Shown here one piece after another: positions 14,138 through 21,710 of a stretch of DNA of 34,033 nt. The notes under the pieces were generated by a model. The model was not told where the DNA came from and did not search any database. It saw only the letters and a program-made list of their open reading frames with translations. Source of the stretch: Rubrobacter sp. (GTDB taxonomy: Bacteria; Actinomycetota; Rubrobacteria; Rubrobacterales; Rubrobacteraceae). Within the stretch, counting starts at the first letter, position 1; every line of letters starts with the position of its first letter. The stretch spans positions 1 to 34,033 of the forward strand of contig JACCWD010000118.1 in NCBI GenBank assembly GCA_013697825.1. Reading direction: 5' to 3'. The position numbers and the translations under genes were made by a program.

Positions 14138-15241
14138 GTGGGAGGCACATCGCGAGTCGCAGTCATAGGCGCGGGCATCGTCGGCGCCTCGGTTGCTTAT
14201 TCCCTCTCGAAACGCGGTGCGGAGGTCGTCCTCCTCGACGCTTCGGAACCCGCCTCCGGGACGACCTCGGCGAGCTTCGCGTGGGTGAACGCGAATAACA
14301 AAACGCCGAAGCCATACTTCGATCTTAATCTCGCCGGGACGGAGGAACATCGCCGACTCTCCGGCGAACTCGGAGGAGGATGGCTCCACGAAACGGGGAA
14401 CATCATCCTTGCCCCCGAAAGCGAGAGCGGACACCGAACCCTCGCCGAGCGCGTGGAACGCCTCCGCTCGTGGGGATACGCCGCCGAGATGAAGACCGCC
14501 GCCGAAGCATCCGCCGAACTCGAACCCGAAACGGTGTTTCCGAACCCCGACGATCCGGTCGCCCACTTCCCCGAAGAAACATGGGCTGACGCCCCGACCC
14601 TCGCGCGAATTCTCGTAAAGTCGGCGCGGGAAAACGGGGCGGACGCTCGGTTCGGGATCGCCGTGAAGGGTATCGAGCCGGAGGACGGGAAGCTCGCCGT
14701 CCGGCTCGAAGGCGGCGAAACCATCGAAACGGAAGCCGTCGTGAACGCGGCGGGGCCGGATGCCGCCTCCGTCGCCGCGATGGTCGGAAGGAGATTGCCG
14801 CTCGACGTGTTTCGCGGTCTTCTCGTTCGAGTGTCCTCGCCGGAAAACCCCATACGCTGTCTCATCCACACCCCGACGGTGAACCTCCGCCCGGACGGCG
14901 AAGGTTTCATCCTTCTCCACCACGACTCCGTAGACGAACGTCTCACGGACGATTTCTCCGGCATCGAAGACCCGCTTTGCGCCGAGCTTCTCGAACGGGC
15001 GCGGCGGCTCGTCCCGGCCTTCGAAAACTCCTCCGTCGTCGAGGCCCGGTTCGGGTGGCGGCCCGTGCCGGGCGACGGGTATTCGTGCGTCGGGGCGGTT
15101 CCGAATGTCCCCGGATACTTCGAGGCCGTCACGCACAGCGGCGTTACGCTCGGGCCGCTCATCGGGAGGCTCCTCGCCGATGAAATACTCGATGGGAAAG
15201 TGGATTCGCTCCTCGCCCCGTACCGTCCGGGGCGTTTTTGA
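14138..15241 (+). CDS. FAD-dependent oxidoreductase, D-amino-acid oxidase/glycine oxidase family
   Basis: The 367-residue protein starts with the FAD-binding Rossmann motif VAVIGAGIVGASVAYSLSKR and the ribose-binding acid in VVLLDA (about 6-34). SGTTSASFAWVNANNK is typical of the DAO family, VVNAAGPDA is the second FAD motif, and the C-terminal RFGWRPVPGDGYSCVGAVPN and THSGVTLGPLIGRLLADEI complete the FAD site. Such enzymes oxidise amino acids or N-methyl amines. The substrate is not evident. GTG 14138 has no upstream ribosome site but lies 9 bp from the LLM stop, consistent with coupling. Confidence 0.87.
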   Translation: MGGTSRVAVIGAGIVGASVAYSLSKRGAEVVLLDASEPASGTTSASFAWVNANNKTPKPYFDLNLAGTEEHRRLSGELGGGWLHETGNIILAPESESGHRTLAERVERLRSWGYAAEMKTAAEASAELEPETVFPNPDDPVAHFPEETWADAPTLARILVKSARENGADARFGIAVKGIEPEDGKLAVRLEGGETIETEAVVNAAGPDAASVAAMVGRRLPLDVFRGLLVRVSSPENPIRCLIHTPTVNLRPDGEGFILLHHDSVDERLTDDFSGIEDPLCAELLERARRLVPAFENSSVVEARFGWRPVPGDGYSCVGAVPNVPGYFEAVTHSGVTLGPLIGRLLADEILDGKVDSLLAPYRPGRF

Positions 15242-15250
15242 GGGCGGCTT

Positions 15251-15279
15251 CGCCTTCGTCGGCTTTTCGCCGGAAGGCG
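15251..15279. terminator. Strong hairpin after the FAD oxidoreductase gene
   Basis: CGCCTTC/GAAGGCG and an inner CGGC/GCCG stack across a 2-nt bulge with a 5-nt loop, 10 bp after the stop codon. No T run follows, so intrinsic termination is only suggested. Confidence 0.5.
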
Positions 15280-15355
15280 GACTTCGCGGAGAATGCGTGC
15301 GCGGCTTTCGGAAGTGGCATCGGTTTCCGGCTCTCGCCGTCCCGGAAAGCCGACG

Positions 15356-15388
15356 GGCTGAGAAGCTGATCGGCTGACAGGCTAAAAT
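15356..15388. repeat. Four 8-nt repeat units ending in a -10-like TAAAAT
   Basis: GGCTGAGA, AGCTGATC, GGCTGACA, GGCTAAAA run without gaps from 15356 to 15387. The last unit supplies TAAAAT (15383-15388), which could be the -10 of the AbgT-family gene 28 bp further on. A similar array is at 30217-30238. Confidence 0.5.
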
Positions 15389-15415
15389 GCCCCGAAGCTA
15401 CCGGGGGAGATGAAT

Positions 15416-16957
15416 ATGTCCGAGGACGGAGCGGCGCGGCGGGGGTTTCTCGAAAGGTTCCTCGACTTTGTGGAGAGGGCCGGGAACCGGCTTCCGCATC
15501 CGTTCATGATCTTCGTGTACCTCGCCCTCATCACCGTCCTTCTCTCGTGGATCGTGAGCCTCTTCGGAGTGTCCTTCACCGACCCGGCCTCCGGCGACAC
15601 CCTCGAAATACAAAGCCTCGTCTCCGGCGCCGGGGTCGAGTACATACTCACTTCGACGGTCACGAACTTCGTCGAGTTTCCGCCGCTCGGGACGGTTTTG
15701 ATCATCATCCTCGGCATCGGGGTCGCGCAAAGGGTCGGCCTCATCGAAGCCGTGATGAAGAAGACCATTATGAACGCCCCGCCGTCGCTCATAACGTACG
15801 CGGTCGTCCTCTCGGGCATCCTCGGCAACCTCGCCTCGGACGCGGCGTTCATCGTGATTCCGCCCCTCGCCGCGCTCGTATTCCTCGGCGTGGGACGCCA
15901 TCCGCTCGCCGGACTCGCAGCCGGGTTCGCCGCCGCCGGGGCCGGGTTCTCGGCGAACTTTTTTATAACGAGCACGGACGCGCTTTTGTCCGGGATCTCG
16001 ACAAGCGTCGTTCAGTCGGTGGCGGAGGATGTCGTCGTGACTCCGGTGAGCAACTGGTTTTTCATGATCGCCTCGGTCCCCGTCCTCGTCATCGCCGGGG
16101 TCTTCATAACCGAGCGCATCGTCGAGCCTCGCCTCGGAGCATACGATCCCGAGGCGGGTGACGGGAGCGAGATCGAGACGATGGAGGAACTCTCCCCCGC
16201 CGAGAACCGCGGCCTCCGAAACACCCTCATCGCCACCGTGGTTTACGTAGTCCTCCTCGCGGCGGCGGTCTTCCCGTCCGGCTCGCCGTTCCGGAACGAG
16301 GACGGCGGACTCGTCCCCTCGCCGCTCCTCGACGGGGTCGTGCCGATCATATTCGTCTTCTTCATCGCCGTCGCGCTCGCGTACGGCGTCACGGTCGGGG
16401 AAATAGAAACTCCGGCGGATATTCCGAGGCTCATGGGGGAGACGATCGCCTCGATGGCGGGGTTCATCGTGCTCATCTTCGCGGCGGCGCAGTTCCTCGC
16501 GTACTTCGAGTACTCGAACCTCTCGACGTGGATCGCCGTGAGCGGCGCGGGCTTCCTCGAAAGCATAAACCTCACCGGGCTGCCGATTCTCTTCGGCTTC
16601 ATCTTCGTCACCGCGATTTTGAGCTTCGTGATATACAGCGGCTCGGCGTTGTGGGCGATACTCGCCCCGATCTTCATCCCGCTCTTCTTCCTCCTCGACT
16701 ACAACCCGGCATACGTGCAGGCCGCATACCGAATCGCCGACTCCTCGACGAACGTTCTCACGCCACTCAATCCATACGTCCCGCTCGTCCTCGCCTTCAT
16801 CCAGCAATACGACCGACGCGCGGGCTTCGGAACCCTCTTCTCGATGATGCTCCCATACACGGTGGTTTTCCTCGTTTTGTGGACGCTCCTCTTCGCCATA
16901 TGGGCCATCCTCGGCCTCCCCGTCGGGCCGGGCGAAGGACTCCGCGTGGAGGGATGA
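15416..16957 (+). CDS. AbgT family transporter (p-aminobenzoyl-glutamate/antimetabolite exporter family)
   Basis: The 513-residue membrane protein has the AbgT fold: RAGNRLPHPFMIFVYLALI at the first helix, VEFPPLGTVLIIILGIGVAQRVGL, LGNLASDAAFIVIPPLAALVF and AGAGFSANFFITSTDALL, then IADSSTNVLTPLNPYVPL near the C-terminus. About 11-13 hydrophobic segments are visible. Members import p-aminobenzoyl-glutamate (AbgT) or export sulfonamides (MtrF, YdaH) using ion gradients. ATG 15416 is preferred over the in-frame ATG at 15410 because GGGGGAG ends directly before the latter. It lies behind the FAD oxidoreductase after a hairpin, so it is probably transcribed separately. Confidence 0.9.
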   Translation: MSEDGAARRGFLERFLDFVERAGNRLPHPFMIFVYLALITVLLSWIVSLFGVSFTDPASGDTLEIQSLVSGAGVEYILTSTVTNFVEFPPLGTVLIIILGIGVAQRVGLIEAVMKKTIMNAPPSLITYAVVLSGILGNLASDAAFIVIPPLAALVFLGVGRHPLAGLAAGFAAAGAGFSANFFITSTDALLSGISTSVVQSVAEDVVVTPVSNWFFMIASVPVLVIAGVFITERIVEPRLGAYDPEAGDGSEIETMEELSPAENRGLRNTLIATVVYVVLLAAAVFPSGSPFRNEDGGLVPSPLLDGVVPIIFVFFIAVALAYGVTVGEIETPADIPRLMGETIASMAGFIVLIFAAAQFLAYFEYSNLSTWIAVSGAGFLESINLTGLPILFGFIFVTAILSFVIYSGSALWAILAPIFIPLFFLLDYNPAYVQAAYRIADSSTNVLTPLNPYVPLVLAFIQQYDRRAGFGTLFSMMLPYTVVFLVLWTLLFAIWAILGLPVGPGEGLRVEG

Positions 16958-16970
16958 GGCCGCTTCGCTC

Positions 16971-17026
16971 TTTTTAGTTCTCGGTTCTCGGCTAAAAACT
17001 AAAAACCGAGAACCGAGAACTAAAAA
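16971..17026. repeat. Heptad-built palindrome, copy 3, with a perfect 21-bp stem
   Basis: Arms 16971-16991 and 17006-17026 are perfectly complementary around a 14-nt A-rich loop made of two CTAAAAA units. The arms are TTCTCGG units on the left and CCGAGAA units on the right. GCTTCGCTC-like and GCGAGCGAAGCG-like sequence flanks it. It lies between two convergent genes (AbgT-family and fumarase beta) and carries TTTTT and AAAAA at its base, so it should terminate transcription from both sides. Confidence 0.85.
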
Positions 17027-17056
17027 CTGAGAACGGCGAGCGAAGCGAGCTCCTCG

Positions 17057-17626
17057 CTATTTTCGAGCCTTCCGCCGCCACTTCTCCCGTCCTTCCACAT
17101 AAAGGTCTCCGCCGTATAAATCGTTCACCACGACGGCGGGGAAGTCCTCGACGGCGAGCTTTCTTATGGCCTCGGAGCCGAGGTCTTCGTATGCGATTAT
17201 TTCCACTTCCTTGACGCATCGGGCGAGGAGGGCGGCGGTGCCTTCGACGGCTCCGAAGTATACGCATCCGTGTTCCTTCATGGAGTTTTTTACTTCATCG
17301 GAGCGGAGTCCTTTCCCGATCATGGCCCGAAGGCCGCGCTCTATGAGGAGCGGCGAATACGCATCCATGCGCGAGGAGGTCGTCGGCCCCGCCGGACCGA
17401 GGACGTGTCCGGGACTCGCCGGGGCCGGCCCCGTGAAGTATATGGTCTGCCCCTCCACGTCGAAGGGGAGGGGGTCGCCGTTCTCGATGGACTCCTTCAT
17501 CCTCGCGTGGGCGGCGTCGCGGGCGGTGAAGATGGCGCCGGATATGCGGACGATGTCCCCGGTTCGGAGGGCTTCGACGTCCTCGGAGGTGAACGGGGTC
17601 TCGAGTCGTTTCGGTTCCTCGGCCAT
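17057..17626 (-). CDS. Class I fumarate hydratase, beta subunit (C-terminal catalytic domain)
   Basis: The 189-residue protein corresponds to the C-terminal part of class I fumarases and to TtdB. Visible motifs are TSEDVEALRTGDIVRISGAIFTARDAAH, FTGPAPASPGHVLGPAGPTTSSRMDAY and MIGKG (about 57-96), HGCVYFGAVEGTAALL and VEDFPAVVVNDLYGGDLY. With the alpha subunit it converts fumarate and malate in the TCA cycle, or a related hydroxyacid such as tartrate or mesaconate. ATG 17626 lies 2 nt after the alpha stop, so the two are coupled. Confidence 0.9.
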   Translation of the reverse strand: MAEEPKRLETPFTSEDVEALRTGDIVRISGAIFTARDAAHARMKESIENGDPLPFDVEGQTIYFTGPAPASPGHVLGPAGPTTSSRMDAYSPLLIERGLRAMIGKGLRSDEVKNSMKEHGCVYFGAVEGTAALLARCVKEVEIIAYEDLGSEAIRKLAVEDFPAVVVNDLYGGDLYVEGREKWRRKARK

Positions 17627-17628
17627 CG

Positions 17629-18471
17629 TTAAAGCACCGCCTTGCGGGTGCGGTGGGAGTGGCAGTCGAGGTTCACGGCGACGGGGAAGGCGGCTATGTG
17701 GGTCGGGAAGCTCTCGATGTGGACGCACAAAGCGGTCTCGGTTCCGCCGTACCCCGCCGGGCCGATGCCGGTGGCGTTTATCTCTTCGAGGAGTTCGCGT
17801 TCGAGGGCGGCGATCCCCGGTTCGTGGCTCGGCTCGCCGGACGTGCGCGTGAGCGCCTTCTTCGCGAGCATCGCCGCCTTCTCGAACGGCCCGCCCATCC
17901 CGATGCCGACGGTGAGCGGCGGGCTCGCGTTCGGCCCGGCCTTCTCGATTGTTTCGACTATGAACTTCTTCATCCCCTCGACGCCCTCGGCGGGGGTGAG
18001 CATTTTTAGCGCGCTCATGTTGTCGCATCCCGCCCCCTTCACGAGGGCCGTTATTTCGAGGCTTTCGCCCGGCACGATGTCGTAATACACGATGGCCGGG
18101 GTATTGTCGCCGGTGTTCGTCCGCTCGACGGGGCTTTTTATTATGGACTTCCGTAAATAGCCTTCGTCGTATCCGCGGCGGACGCCCTCGTTTATGGCCT
18201 CTCCGATCTCGCCTCCGGTGAAGCGGACTTCCTGTCCGAGTTCGACGAAGAAGACGGCGTATCCGGTGTCCTGGCAGAAGGCGACGCCCTCGGCGCACGA
18301 GACGTCGGCGTTCTCCAAAAGGCGTTCGAGGACTTCGCGCCCCAAAGGGGATTCCTCGGACTCTCGGGCTTTACGGAGAGCGGATAAATGGTCGTCACGG
18401 AGGCATGTGTTTGTTTCGATGCAAAGGTCGCGGATGGTTTGCGCGACTTCGGATACCGGGATCTCCCTCAT
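17629..18471 (-). CDS. Class I fumarate hydratase, alpha subunit ([4Fe-4S])
   Basis: The 280-residue protein is the N-terminal half of a split class I fumarase or TtdA. Three conserved cysteines that hold the [4Fe-4S] cluster appear in AFCQDTGYAVFF (about 65), GAGCDNMSALKML and NLDCHSHRTRK. SPVERTNTGDNTPAIVYYDIV and PLTVGIGMGGPFEKAAMLAKKAL are family hallmarks. The cluster is oxygen-sensitive in known members. ATG 18471 follows AAAGGA with 4-nt spacing. It forms a two-gene unit with the beta subunit. Confidence 0.93.
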   Translation of the reverse strand: MREIPVSEVAQTIRDLCIETNTCLRDDHLSALRKARESEESPLGREVLERLLENADVSCAEGVAFCQDTGYAVFFVELGQEVRFTGGEIGEAINEGVRRGYDEGYLRKSIIKSPVERTNTGDNTPAIVYYDIVPGESLEITALVKGAGCDNMSALKMLTPAEGVEGMKKFIVETIEKAGPNASPPLTVGIGMGGPFEKAAMLAKKALTRTSGEPSHEPGIAALERELLEEINATGIGPAGYGGTETALCVHIESFPTHIAAFPVAVNLDCHSHRTRKAVL

Positions 18472-18602
18472 GTCGTCCTTTCTCGGTGTGCGGCGGCGAT
18501 CTTCGAATCCCCAGTTTATAGCCGATCGGGTGGAGCGGAGGTCGTGCGTTATGTCATAATGGCCGAGGTCGCGGAGTTTTATGTGAAGGAGAGGGACGGA
18601 TT

Positions 18603-19268
18603 ATGGGTCGCATGTTTCGTTTGCTGGCGCTGGCGGCGGCATTGACTTTCGCCGCATCCTCGACGGCTCTCGCGCAGGCGACGGCGACGGGCGGCACCGT
18701 GAACTTCAACGCGCAAATCTGTCCGCAAGTCACAAACCAGGCGGCCGCGGCGGATCAATACAACGGCGGCGACCTCGCCGCGGCCATCGCGCAAAACCTC
18801 GATATCTCCCAGAGCGCGGTGAACCACTGCCTTCAAGGCGACGGCGGAGGCTCCGAGATTTCCGGGGCGACCGCTTCGGCGGGGGGCGAGGACGGCGCGA
18901 CGGCGACGGGCGGGAACGTCACGATAAACGTCCAGATTTGCCCGCAAGTCATAAATCAGTACGCGAACGCCGTACAGTCGAACTCCGGGGGCGGCGTCGC
19001 GGCGGGGATCGCACAGGATCTCGGCATATCGCAATCGGCGGTCAACGAGTGCATTCAAGACGACGGGGAAACCTCCGGCGGCCCCGCCGCGACGCAATAT
19101 GACACGGGTGGCTCCGACGACCTCGCGAGGTTCCGCACCGGCGTCCTTTCCGAGACCGTCCCGAACAAAGTCCTCGCCGCGACGGGCGGCCCCTCCTTCC
19201 TTCTCCCGCTCTCCGCGCTCATGCTCGCCGCCGGGCTGACGGGCTTCGCGGTACTCCGAAGGAGATAA
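18603..19268 (+). CDS. Secreted two-repeat protein with LAxTG sortase signal (long-chaplin-like architecture)
   Basis: The 221-residue protein has a signal peptide (1-25, cleavage near ALAQ-A). Two homologous repeats follow (about 26-78 and 99-152), each beginning ATATGG, containing QICPQVxNQ and ending ISQSAVNxC(L/I)Q. Each repeat has one Cys pair (C40/C76 and C113/C150). A C-terminal sorting signal has LAATG (191-195), a hydrophobic helix and the basic end LRRR. LAxTG is the class E sortase motif of actinobacteria. Two Cys-pair repeats plus LAxTG is the plan of Streptomyces long chaplins, but the repeat sequence itself is not a chaplin domain I recognise. It probably becomes wall-anchored and may assemble at the surface (inference). 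No sortase gene is nearby. Confidence 0.82.
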   Translation: MGRMFRLLALAAALTFAASSTALAQATATGGTVNFNAQICPQVTNQAAAADQYNGGDLAAAIAQNLDISQSAVNHCLQGDGGGSEISGATASAGGEDGATATGGNVTINVQICPQVINQYANAVQSNSGGGVAAGIAQDLGISQSAVNECIQDDGETSGGPAATQYDTGGSDDLARFRTGVLSETVPNKVLAATGGPSFLLPLSALMLAAGLTGFAVLRRR

Positions 19269-19500
19269 GCGGCGGCCCGGTTCGCCGAAGTCGGTGATGT
19301 CGGCGTGGGGAATTCGCCCCGTCCGTCGTGCTTCGTGAACAACGAGCCGAGAAAGAAAGATCGTGTTCGGCGCCCCGCCTCTCACGGATCACGCCGGACT
19401 CGAAAGACGTGAAGGCGGATATGGCCTTCGCCTTCGCGCCTTTCCCGACTCCCGGTATTCGAGGAGTCTCGCGAACAACCCGGGTCGACCAAGTTTTGTA

Positions 19501-20040
19501 TCAGCCGCCTCGTATGGAAGGCTTCCCGGCGAACCTCGCCTCGTGGACGAGGAGTCTTTCTTTCAAGTGGACGCCCCCGGCGAAGCCCGTGAGGGAGCCG
19601 TCCGAGCCGACGAGGCGGTGGCACGGCACGACGAGCGGAAGCCGATTCGCCGCGTTCGCGTTCCCGACCGCCCTCGCCGCCGAGGTTCCGCGTCCGCACG
19701 CCGCCGCGACTTCGGAGTATGTGCGCGTCTCCCCGAAGGGGATGCGCGTGAGGGCGATCCACACCTCCCTTTGCCACGCCGATCCGGTCGTCGCGAGCGG
19801 CGTGTCGAACTTCTTTCGCTCTCCGACGGCGTATTCGAGGAGTTCCGCGCGGGCTTTCGCGGTTTTGTCCGGGTCTTTCGCGAGTATGTACCCCGTGCTT
19901 TCGAGGGACTCTTCCATCCCCGTCTCGTAATCGCCTTCCTCGAATCGGAGACGTATGAAGGCTCCCGCTTCGTCCACGGCGAAGGCGACCTTCCCGGCGG
20001 GGGAGTCGGCGGTGTCGAGGTATGCTCGGCGGGCTTTCAT
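19501..20040 (-). CDS. ogt: Methylated-DNA--protein-cysteine methyltransferase
   Basis: The 179-residue suicide enzyme moves the alkyl group from O6-alkylguanine (and O4-alkylthymine) onto its own cysteine. The active site reads VVPCHRLVGSDGSLTGFAGG, with the DNA-binding helix-turn-helix before it (FGETRTYSEVAAACGRGTSAARAVGNANAANRLP region) including the arginine finger. The N-terminal 80 residues form the usual non-catalytic domain with unremarkable sequence. ATG 20040 has no clear ribosome site. It is divergent from the hydantoinase operon; about 230 bp to its right-hand neighbour on the other side (19269-19500) hold nothing recognisable. Confidence 0.93.
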   Translation of the reverse strand: MKARRAYLDTADSPAGKVAFAVDEAGAFIRLRFEEGDYETGMEESLESTGYILAKDPDKTAKARAELLEYAVGERKKFDTPLATTGSAWQREVWIALTRIPFGETRTYSEVAAACGRGTSAARAVGNANAANRLPLVVPCHRLVGSDGSLTGFAGGVHLKERLLVHEARFAGKPSIRGG

Positions 20041-20088
20041 GGTTCGATTATCCCACGTTCGGTCGGGTCGCTCCGCTTCGCCGCGGTG

Positions 20089-20118
20089 TTTACAATTCGC
20101 TTTGCCACGCCTTATACT
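20089..20118 (+). promoter_or_regulatory. Promoter of the hydantoinase operon
   Basis: TTTACA (20089-20094, 5 of 6) and TATACT (20113-20118, 5 of 6) are separated by 18 bp. Transcription would start near 20125, leaving a GC-rich leader of about 180 nt before the hydantoinase TTG. Confidence 0.6.
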
Positions 20119-20138
20119 GACACGCGGAAAGGGAGGAA

Positions 20139-20309
20139 ATGCCGGAGAGGAGTGTTCGTGGAGGCGGGTGGTCCATGCATCGCCCGTTCGCGCCCGATGG
20201 ACAAAACGCGGGCGCTTCGCGTCCCGGACTTCTCTCCGCGAGGCCGATGCGAGGCCGGGCATTTCGGTTCATAGTGAGAAGCGCGGAGCGAAGAGGGGAG
20301 AAACTTTGA
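20139..20309 (+). other. Possible leader ORF in the hydantoinase 5' region
   Basis: An ATG at 20139 directly behind GGGAGG opens a 56-codon frame that stops at TGA 20307-20309, overlapping the hydantoinase TTG start (TTGA). The predicted peptide is Arg/Gly/Ser-rich and looks random in composition, and the spacing of 2 nt is short. Hairpins are possible at GTCCAT/ATGGAC (about 20169-20200) and CGGGCGC/GCGTCCCG just after. It may be a translated leader, or simply a structured untranslated region. Confidence 0.3.
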
Positions 20310-21697
20310 GCAGGAAGATCATCACCGGGGGAACGGTCGTGACCGCCGACGGAAGCTACGAGGCCGACATCCTCATAGAGGACGAGAAGGTCGTCGCCGT
20401 CGGGAGAAATTTGCCCCACGACGACGCCGAGACGGTGGACGCTTCGGGCAAGCTCGTCATGCCCGGCTTCATCGACGGACACACCCACATGGACATGCCC
20501 TTCGGCGGAACCATGACCGCCGACGACTGGGCGACCGGGACGGCGGCGGCTCTCGCGGGAGGAACCACGACCATCGTTGACTTTTCTTTGCAGGACGTGG
20601 AGGGAACCCTCGCCGGGGCCATCGAGACGTGGCACGGTAAGGCGGCGGGGAAGGCGCTCATAGACTACGGCTTCCACGTCGCCATCACGAATTTGACCGA
20701 GGAGATAAAGGCGGAGATCCCGAGCCTCGCCGAGCGCGGCGTCTCGTCCATAAAAATCTTCATGGCGTATAAAGGCACCCCGCTTTATACCGAGGACGAC
20801 GACCTCTTCGAGGCGATGCAAATCGCGAAGGAGGCCGGGGTCCTCGTCATGGTCCACGCCGAGAACGGGGACGTCATCGCGAAATTGCAGGAACAAGCCC
20901 TCGCCCGAGGCGACACCGCCCCGAAGTTCCACGCATTGACGAGGCCGGAAGAAGTCGAGGCCGAGGCGACGAACCGGGCGATTCAGTTGGCGGAGGTCGC
21001 CGAGGCTCCGCTCCTCGTCGTCCACGTCTCGTGCGCCGCCGCCCTCGAACCCATCCACCGCGCCCACGAACTCGGGCAAACGGTTTATGCTGAGACGTGC
21101 CCGCAATATTTCGTGTTCTCCGTTGCCGACCTCGCAAAGGACGGCTTCGAAGGGGCGAAGTACGTATGTTCGCCGCCGCTTCGCGAGAAGTGGAATCGGG
21201 AGCCGTTGTGGCGAGGTTTGCAAATCGGGGATCTCCACATCTTCGGCTCGGATCATTGCTCGTTCAATTACGAGGGGCAAAAGGAACTCGGCGCGGACGA
21301 CTTCACGAAGATCCCGAACGGATGCCCCGGAGCCGAGGAGCGGGCGATGACGTTGTGGACGCACGGTGTCGGTCGAGGAAAAGTTTCGGAAAACCAATTC
21401 GTCGCGCTCCTCTCGACGAATCAGGCGAAGGTGCATGGAGTGTACCCGAGGAAGGGCGCGCTCATCCCCGGAGCCGACGCCGATATCGTTTTGTGGGATC
21501 CCGCGCTGGAGACGACCGCCTCCGTCGCGAACCGCCACGGCAACGTGGACTATACGCCGTACGAGGGCATGAGCTTCACGGGCGGGCCGTCGGAGGTGTA
21601 CGTCCGGGGGAACCTCGCGTACAAAAACGGCGAAATAATCGCCGAGCATGGTTCGGGGCGTTTCATCGAGAGGAAGTTCGACCATCCGACAATATGA
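20306..21697 (+). CDS. hydA: Dihydropyrimidinase / D-hydantoinase
   Basis: The 463-residue amidohydrolase opens the ring of 5,6-dihydropyrimidines or 5-substituted hydantoins to N-carbamoyl amino acids. The complete binuclear metal site is present: H59 and H61 in GFIDGHTHMDM, carboxylated K150 in SSIKIFMAYKG, H184 in VMVHAENGD, H240 in LLVVHVSC and D316 in IFGSDHCSFN, all at positions standard for the family. Length is normal. The start is TTG 20306, with GGGGAG 5 nt upstream, and it fits the family N-terminus KIITGGTVVTADG. First gene of the operon; the aminotransferase begins 13 bp after it. Confidence 0.94.
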   Translation: MSRKIITGGTVVTADGSYEADILIEDEKVVAVGRNLPHDDAETVDASGKLVMPGFIDGHTHMDMPFGGTMTADDWATGTAAALAGGTTTIVDFSLQDVEGTLAGAIETWHGKAAGKALIDYGFHVAITNLTEEIKAEIPSLAERGVSSIKIFMAYKGTPLYTEDDDLFEAMQIAKEAGVLVMVHAENGDVIAKLQEQALARGDTAPKFHALTRPEEVEAEATNRAIQLAEVAEAPLLVVHVSCAAALEPIHRAHELGQTVYAETCPQYFVFSVADLAKDGFEGAKYVCSPPLREKWNREPLWRGLQIGDLHIFGSDHCSFNYEGQKELGADDFTKIPNGCPGAEERAMTLWTHGVGRGKVSENQFVALLSTNQAKVHGVYPRKGALIPGADADIVLWDPALETTASVANRHGNVDYTPYEGMSFTGGPSEVYVRGNLAYKNGEIIAEHGSGRFIERKFDHPTI

Positions 21698-21710
21698 GGG
21701 GGATGAGCAT

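Noticed and set aside
13106-15136. 676-codon open frame on the minus strand, opposite the LLM and FAD oxidoreductase genes
   Set aside because: It is the antisense shadow of two well-identified plus-strand genes; composition is Arg/Gly/Pro-rich with no domain. GC-rich codon bias keeps such frames open.
15398-16807. 469-codon minus-strand frame opposite the AbgT-family gene
   Set aside because: Glu/Arg/Asp-repetitive shadow of a membrane protein's codons; no real domain.
20090-21685. 531-codon minus-strand frame opposite the hydantoinase gene
   Set aside because: The plus strand encodes a complete enzyme with all metal ligands; the antisense frame has no motif or ribosome site.
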